Shown here: positions 6,901-9,031 of the stretch, piece by piece
Position numbering within the stretch: the first letter of the stretch is position 1
Layout: each line of letters begins with the position of its first letter
Assembly (NCBI GenBank): GCA_947629225.1
Contig: CANRCY010000054.1
Location: forward strand, 1-9,031
Origin: an uncultured Clostridia bacterium
Lineage (GTDB): Bacteria > Bacillota > Clostridia > Christensenellales > Borkfalkiaceae
DNA: 9,031 nt
Direction of reading: 5' to 3'
The notes under the pieces: model-generated
What the model was told of the DNA's origin: nothing
The model's database searches: none
What the model saw: only the letters and a program-made list of their open reading frames with translations
Position numbers and translations under genes: made by a program

Positions 6901-9031
6901 GTACCGCTCTGGTATTGCAAATAAACCTTCTTGTTTTCTGCAGGCTTCTTGCCGGCCTGATATCCGCAAACGGAGCAGATGTAAACATAGTGGCCGGGAT
7001 CATCGCAAGCCTCTTCTTCGAGCAGGGTCACTGCGTTGAAGGTGTGGCCGAGAACGACATCCACGTCACCCGTAGCCTTGAACGTCTTGGTGATCTCATA
7101 CATCTTAAGGACGTTCTCTTCGGTGTAGTAGTAGGACTTCAGAGTTTCCTTTTCAGGAAGTTCAGGCAGTCTGGTCTTAATGCGGGCAAGCTCTACATCC
7201 GACACAGCGGAGTTGAGCGCGCCGTCGCGGTAATCGTTGAGATAACCGTGATCTGCAAGCCACTTGATTTGAGCGTCATCGCCTTCCTGTGCTTCCCAGG
7301 AGAGCATGAGGTCGGTCTTGTAATCCTTGGGAGCCTTCGGATAATCGACGGTGCCTTTGCCTTCCGGATCATAACCTGCGATCTTGAGGTCGTTTTCGCC
7401 GACAACGGACACATAAGGAGCCTTGTCGGTGTGGACCTTACCGCCTTCAACGGTGGCATCGGGGTCACCGGTGGACTGGCCGCAGACAGAGCAGAAGTAG
7501 TGATGACGTTCGTACATCACGCAGTTGTGCACAACGAGGACGAACTTGTCATAGAAGTGGTGACCTTCCACGGGAAGTTCGAACGCGTATACGACCTTGG
7601 TAGTGGTTTCCGTATCGTTCTTAGCCTGTGCAGGCCCCAGAAGAACGTTGCTTGCAACCTTCTTGGACGGGGTGCCCTCTTCCTTTGCGCTGTAACCGGT
7701 GTAGAGGGTCGCAAGGTCGAACGTGCCGCCGGCAAGCTCGTCGAGCTTAGCAATGTAGCCATTGATCTCGGTCTTAGCCGTATCGGTAAGCTTACCGTCG
7801 GTGCCATACCAAGCTTTTGCCTTAGTAACGCTGATGCTCTTGTCATCGTCTTTCGCGTCGCGGACAAGATAGCCGTGCGCACCGAGCCATGCGAACACAG
7901 ACGTTCTGTCGGCCTTTTCGAGAGCCGTCCATTCAAGGCTCAGGTCGCAAAGTTCCTTTGCGGACTTGTCGTCCTTCGTCGCCAAAGCGGTAACGCGCGT
8001 AAGAAGATTCGCAAGCGCCGTGCGATTGGTGTTGTTACCGTCGAGGCCTTGCAGCCAGTAGCTGCCGTCATGCTGCTCGAAGTAGGTCGTGGCGGGAGCG
8101 CCGGTAGCGCCCTTCACAAGTTTGTCGAACTTGTTGCCGGCTGCGTCATGGAAGCATCTCTTGCAGACAAGGATGTAATCCTGCGCGGTGACGCAGTTCC
8201 CCGTGTTGATGTAAACGGGAACGAATTCATGCCCGAGAACAGGGAATGCGGCGGTGGCGACGTCATAAGCAGTCTTCTTCGCCTTCGCGTTTTCTGTTGC
8301 CGTGCCGGCCTTGTCATTGATGAACGCGCCATTGCTGTCCGTCATATACCTTCTCGTATAGGCAAGGGAAGAAATGGCTACGTTGACCTTCTTGGAGGTT
8401 GGATCAACGACGATGTGACCGTCCTCCTTTACGAGGTCACCATCTTCAAAGAAGAAGTAGTAACCGCACTTCGCGCAGTAGTAGTAGTCACGGGTACCGT
8501 CCATCGTACAGGTGGCAGCCTTTGCGGGTTCTACCTGCGTGAAGATATGGCCGTCGGGCTGACCGAAGGTGTACGCATAACGTACGCCGCAGTCCATGCA
8601 CTCTACGACGATCAAAGCGGGGTCTACGCAAGTGGGAGCGGAATAGTAAACAACGTTCTCATACTTTTTGAGAGCTTCGTTCAGAGCCTGCTCCTGCTTG
8701 TAGGTGAGGTTCTCGAGAGCGGCCTCAGCAGTTTCCTCCGTAACGCCCTTGAAGGTGTCCTTGAAGGTCGCATCGTTGGCATAAGCCGCGTTGAACTGCT
8801 GGACTTTCTGCCAAGCCGTCATCGGCTGCTTCTTCTCGGTGCCATCGTTATCCCAGAAGTAATAATTGTGGTTCTTCTGGGCAGAAGAGGTGTCTTCGCT
8901 CTTCTGCAAATAAGCGCCGCCGCAAGTTTCGCAGTGGAGGACGACATCGCCGGGGTTAGAGGTACAGCCGTTGGGGTTATGATCGGCTTCGGTTTTGGTA
9001 TCGGCGACATAGTTATGCTTATAGGTAGGGA
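933..9031 (-). CDS. Giant secreted/surface adhesin-like protein: Cys-module repeats plus three beta-helix modules (5' end missing)
   Basis: A single uninterrupted frame runs from beyond the right edge to TAA at 933-935, giving 2698 complete visible codons. A start at the TTG at 8907-8909 is not credible: the 40 codons upstream remain open and contain another Cys module ending HCETCGG, so the true start and any signal peptide lie outside. Visible residues 1-700 alternate C-x(9-10)-C-x2-C modules with a repeat marked by DLxLxW and WLxxxGYL. Residues about 760-1630 are Cys-, His- and Trp-rich linker modules. Residues about 1630-2698 form three right-handed parallel beta-helix modules, rich in Gly, Asn and Thr with recurring NCTF-like rungs. 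The C-terminus (NNNIANRA) has no LPxTG motif, SLH domain or hydrophobic tail. No catalytic site was recognised; an adhesin or structural surface role is inferred from composition and size. Surface anchoring, if any, must lie in the missing N-terminus. It ends 93 bases before a strong terminator. Confidence 0.93.
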   Translation of the reverse strand, partial: PTYKHNYVADTKTEADHNPNGCTSNPGDVVLHCETCGGAYLQKSEDTSSAQKNHNYYFWDNDGTEKKQPMTAWQKVQQFNAAYANDATFKDTFKGVTEETAEAALENLTYKQEQALNEALKKYENVVYYSAPTCVDPALIVVECMDCGVRYAYTFGQPDGHIFTQVEPAKAATCTMDGTRDYYYCAKCGYYFFFEDGDLVKEDGHIVVDPTSKKVNVAISSLAYTRRYMTDSNGAFINDKAGTATENAKAKKTAYDVATAAFPVLGHEFVPVYINTGNCVTAQDYILVCKRCFHDAAGNKFDKLVKGATGAPATTYFEQHDGSYWLQGLDGNNTNRTALANLLTRVTALATKDDKSAKELCDLSLEWTALEKADRTSVFAWLGAHGYLVRDAKDDDKSISVTKAKAWYGTDGKLTDTAKTEINGYIAKLDELAGGTFDLATLYTGYSAKEEGTPSKKVASNVLLGPAQAKNDTETTTKVVYAFELPVEGHHFYDKFVLVVHNCVMYERHHYFCSVCGQSTGDPDATVEGGKVHTDKAPYVSVVGENDLKIAGYDPEGKGTVDYPKAPKDYKTDLMLSWEAQEGDDAQIKWLADHGYLNDYRDGALNSAVSDVELARIKTRLPELPEKETLKSYYYTEENVLKMYEITKTFKATGDVDVVLGHTFNAVTLLEEEACDDPGHYVYICSVCGYQAGKKPAENKKVYLQYQSGTETVNTKLEKVEQDATIRNFVTDDSLFKAAVAPANIGTGEGKYEKNDLDLEWIKTAKGSENDKFEWLLKKGYLNNIIDTYFTDGYTLGAELKGGFLAEALAAEKAKAEAGKAGSGEFVFVTTTMYAEAKAKMYGADGSVKEEYLEDLLAIAKDIAKNAGYLATDGEGDLTMYYLKSGDLQTTVSGVPANKTLDAAKTEIPNSGHLYARANGTLINTVTDPLCVGFGNKELYDHLMKGEMVYWDETKGADGKEKGWTVYGKFDLTDLDPDFIAQVKANTYEKDGVQYYGVLGACKRKNCPYHVKYLQGTHTYNGVTNVEGKGITGFTAGYYAVIEHEYNYEKLTAGSDGYPTTTVEETKVYYNNKKVAEYLPATVESWEKATTAQKTAAQTAMDADLTNLQTLQKYWNTIFIPDNWLNPTDKDGKVDTALAKERNAKYPTFTIGEDDPLKGTEGVNKNLDLDALAEMFGSFEVSEDETVSIPALWSGAGNTLVSEWRPVNDAGSPSCWVSLRCKWYRFPANKDKGFDGKTCTGIYPKNNHDLPKAGDFGFDAHVANCQHVDLCDTCGSPEGTKGYHKLLRVSNVDSENEIISTTLQSAWIEVLKAFNDGKVEWLDGIIELSERAQAPDFDWSTFNWNEDWTILADSCFEKELDANGEVKHEKEDGHIITICTGELEVIYNKIVLGELGDDNARHTKTWDEVVCNNGEGHNDKDGLIHWSTNPADKGKEENTGSNYMVETVNGVKHNYVLMYYLDGEEFTEEEWLTGKKFDKRVCTQGYYTQRVCVNKGRDGIVRCSHVEEGSRKDYPVKGHTLAPVLDYRDLVENYTPKTADHNAKMLQVCVVCGNTFTEEYGATTSGDVGSTRNQYQTATVAQIDEWNEYVEAWNSVWDDYDGHKWKAQLPLAEDLVASKIEGTQEMGANILSGFNAFPESRDITVESGYANVGRDKDGKVVGGTVLVGPEATLAFKTGSLAINGDFTFVGEDREKSTVNFNELTNLEYNTTGGSLRFENCTVDFGDTALVPFADNVNLTFKNCTVKNGDSVLNMNANWKSNMHVVIEDCTFISTDDYGLACWDSSAVIDATNSTFVGPKGGALIRSGEATFTDCTFVASTTAVADSSWGDADNVLAHGALVVGNNTDVEGYGNATVILNNCKFGTYTDSYTEGTELGTCDETTPAIDAFSSKVNHTLIVLDGTSSANAAVLDTNSCEEKIDDLENRTLEIRTELSAAEVSDPEVLKGMFNSLGTNGGTLTLPKGLTAPVAIAEALTITKDTTIDLNGSTLDAQKGITVTGVDLVIKGGSVKGAPDSTANQLITVNGGSLDLEGVTLTVTGGVNYSASAKTWDSTFGIAPFNGAKVTVANSVINNPYGAALATNGSAKGNNVTLVLTDSAFISNFNENGKDCSTSVGLLLNNGTSEIYAGGCYFYGVNAAAWLRGGKAHFYGCTFASPATVRSFNNGFGSGAGFHKDVTAVLVVGNGNNVNYGEADVEIVDCAVKAASASFTAALPTAPAKAAPASLAPEEVEAVKAYGTDYDKAWHNTHATTAATATAMTVLALDTQTTKVNFSDELTAEAFLPGLKLVKGTNVFMYGTAKRSNFDLSYNDDEGKPVAIEGIEETLASGEKAAVETAAKSSIEDVAQNGGKVTLPTQATGKEATVTLGAELVVTTDTTVELANNTLQGDITVEEGASLTLVGGTYEGVLDLCAKEEEGSTGSTLNLNGVTTKVTGEGNFGVSVVPTAGQGSSITTPVTVNITDSRVEGDIGLVVNGRMDGAHITIKHSAILGDNGCGMSVLGNATVRAEDSVFFGSATAVQMGSGNGTFMNCTFVSAGDNFGAEKFGENTNIPTKTLGNFVINSRGGNYGETVAVTFAGKADFYTAKMDAGYTVSDIFDAANTTKKTALNWTSTDGQTHLIGYYTAAETAAEKVTITVVAANPTAESASRVTLASSVTLGLQLGKNVFVYSDFTTENTTVDIGVVNKLVPNNNIANRA
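936..1985 (-). other. Beta-helix module 3 and C-terminus of the giant protein
   Basis: The module begins at GGKVTLP (1985-1965), then VTTDTTVELANNTLQGD, close to the start of module 2. Rungs lie at DSRV (Ser 1640), HSAI (1568), DSVF (1499) and NCTF (Cys 1436), spaced 24, 23 and 21 residues. The final segment contains VTLGLQLGKNVFVYS and ends NNNIANRA. No sorting signal, transmembrane tail or dockerin follows. Confidence 0.8.
1986..3170 (-). other. Beta-helix module 2 of the giant protein
   Basis: The module opens with NGGTLTLP, then TITKDTTIDLNGSTL, the classic capping strand and first rung of this fold. Rungs follow at NSVI (Ser 2822), DSAF (2738), GCYF (Cys 2639), GCTF (2576) and DCAV (2429). 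A linker with an Ala/Pro-rich stretch and the motif GTNVFMYG (2160-2137) leads to the next module. That motif has a partner, GKNVFVYS (1041-1018), at the end of module 3. Confidence 0.8.
3171..4150 (-). other. Beta-helix module 1 of the giant protein
   Basis: After a lead-in strand GGTVLVGP (4046-4023), rungs recur with the motif x-[ND]-[CS]-[TK]-[VF]: ENCTV (Cys at 3872), KNCTV (3803), EDCTF (3725), TNSTF (Ser at 3653), TDCTF (3590) and NNCKF (3449). The spacings are 23, 26, 24, 21 and 47 residues, the last being two rungs. This is the pitch expected of a right-handed parallel beta-helix. Polysaccharide lyases share this fold, but no lyase catalytic cluster was recognised. The module ends in a charged linker (LENRTLEIRTEL). 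Confidence 0.8.
4374..6300 (-). other. Divergent Cys/His/Trp-rich central region of the giant protein
   Basis: This part keeps Cys pairs but loses the regular spacing: CKRKNC (6026-6009), CDTCG (from 5219, preceded by C-x5), CTQGYYTQRVC, and CVVCG (4385-4374) without the usual upstream Cys. GHT and GTHTY recall the His that leads the N-terminal modules. It also carries Trp-dense stretches such as DWSTFNWNEDW and several long acidic linkers. The modules look like decayed or specialised relatives of the N-terminal array. No known domain was recognised. Confidence 0.55.
6660..7946 (-). other. Three-copy DLxLxW / WLxxxGYL repeat
   Basis: Copies start at DLSLEW (7946), DLMLSW (7313) and DLDLEW (6764). 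Each is followed 12-14 residues later by a W-L-x-x-x-G-Y-L motif (WLGAHGYL, WLADHGYL, WLLKKGYL). Starts are 211 and 183 residues apart, and a Cys module lies between consecutive copies, so the repeating unit is Cys module plus this segment. The segments look helical (Ala/Lys/Glu/Leu-rich, few prolines). I do not recognise a named family. Confidence 0.7.
6966..9017 (-). other. Array of H...C-x(9-10)-C-x2-C modules in the giant protein
   Basis: Six copies keep the exact spacing C-x(9 or 10)-C-x2-C. Their CxxC pairs are CETC (8933-8922), CMDC (8600-8589), CAKC (8477-8466), CKRC (8165-8154), CSVC (7493-7482) and CSVC (6977-6966). The leading Cys codons are at 8966, 8630, 8510, 8195, 7523 and 7007. 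Gly-His or Lys-His precedes most copies (KHNY, GHIF, GHEF, GHHF, GHTF), giving a possible Cys3-His metal site. The copy ATCTMDGTRDYYYCAKCG resembles a repeat often seen in large secreted proteins of gut Firmicutes (recalled). Metal binding is inferred; paired disulfides are the alternative for an extracytoplasmic protein. Confidence 0.75.

Noticed and set aside
8907..8909. TTG as the start of the giant gene
   Set aside because: The frame is open upstream to the window edge and encodes a further copy of the Cys module, and TTG here lies right after HCETCGGAY.

Overview
The window looks like part of a Firmicutes (Clostridia-type, probably host- or gut-associated) chromosome. This is inferred from three things: a short DUF559 endonuclease-like gene set among GC-rich hairpin repeats, an AT-rich sigma-A-type promoter, and a giant surface-type protein built from Cys-x(9-10)-Cys-x2-Cys modules and parallel beta-helix repeats. 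The phylum call is moderate confidence; there is no rRNA, tRNA or ribosomal protein gene to anchor it.

Left flank (1-932). Two full copies of a roughly 110-bp hairpin-rich repeat (68-174 and 657-769), plus the right half of a third cut by the window edge (1-60), surround one small + strand gene (252-611). This gene encodes a 119-residue DUF559 / PD-(D/E)XK-fold protein. Its promoter is easy to see (TTGATT, 17-bp spacer, TGT-TATAAT) and is so close to the ATG that the mRNA is probably leaderless. Each full repeat ends in a hairpin followed by five T's, so the gene lies between two terminator-like structures and looks like a self-contained cassette. The gene is AT-rich (about 40% G+C by hand count over 301-600); three sampled lines of the large gene gave 42-72%.

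Intergenic zone (612-932). This holds the right-hand repeat and two further hairpin terminators. One at 884-922 faces the + strand and one at 799-839 faces the - strand. They separate two convergent genes.

Main body (933-9031, - strand). One continuous reading frame fills the rest and runs off the right edge, so its N-terminus is missing; 2698 complete codons plus the stop are visible. The visible N-terminal third alternates Cys modules (often preceded by a Gly-His or Lys-His) with an alpha-type repeat marked by D-L-x-L-x-W and W-L-x-x-x-G-Y-L. A central third is Cys/His/Trp-rich but more divergent. The C-terminal 1060 residues are three tandem right-handed parallel beta-helix modules whose rungs recur every 21-26 residues. 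The last residues are N-R-A with no LPxTG sorting signal. It is most likely a secreted or surface adhesin-like protein; no enzyme active site was recognised. No functional link between the cassette gene and the giant gene is visible.
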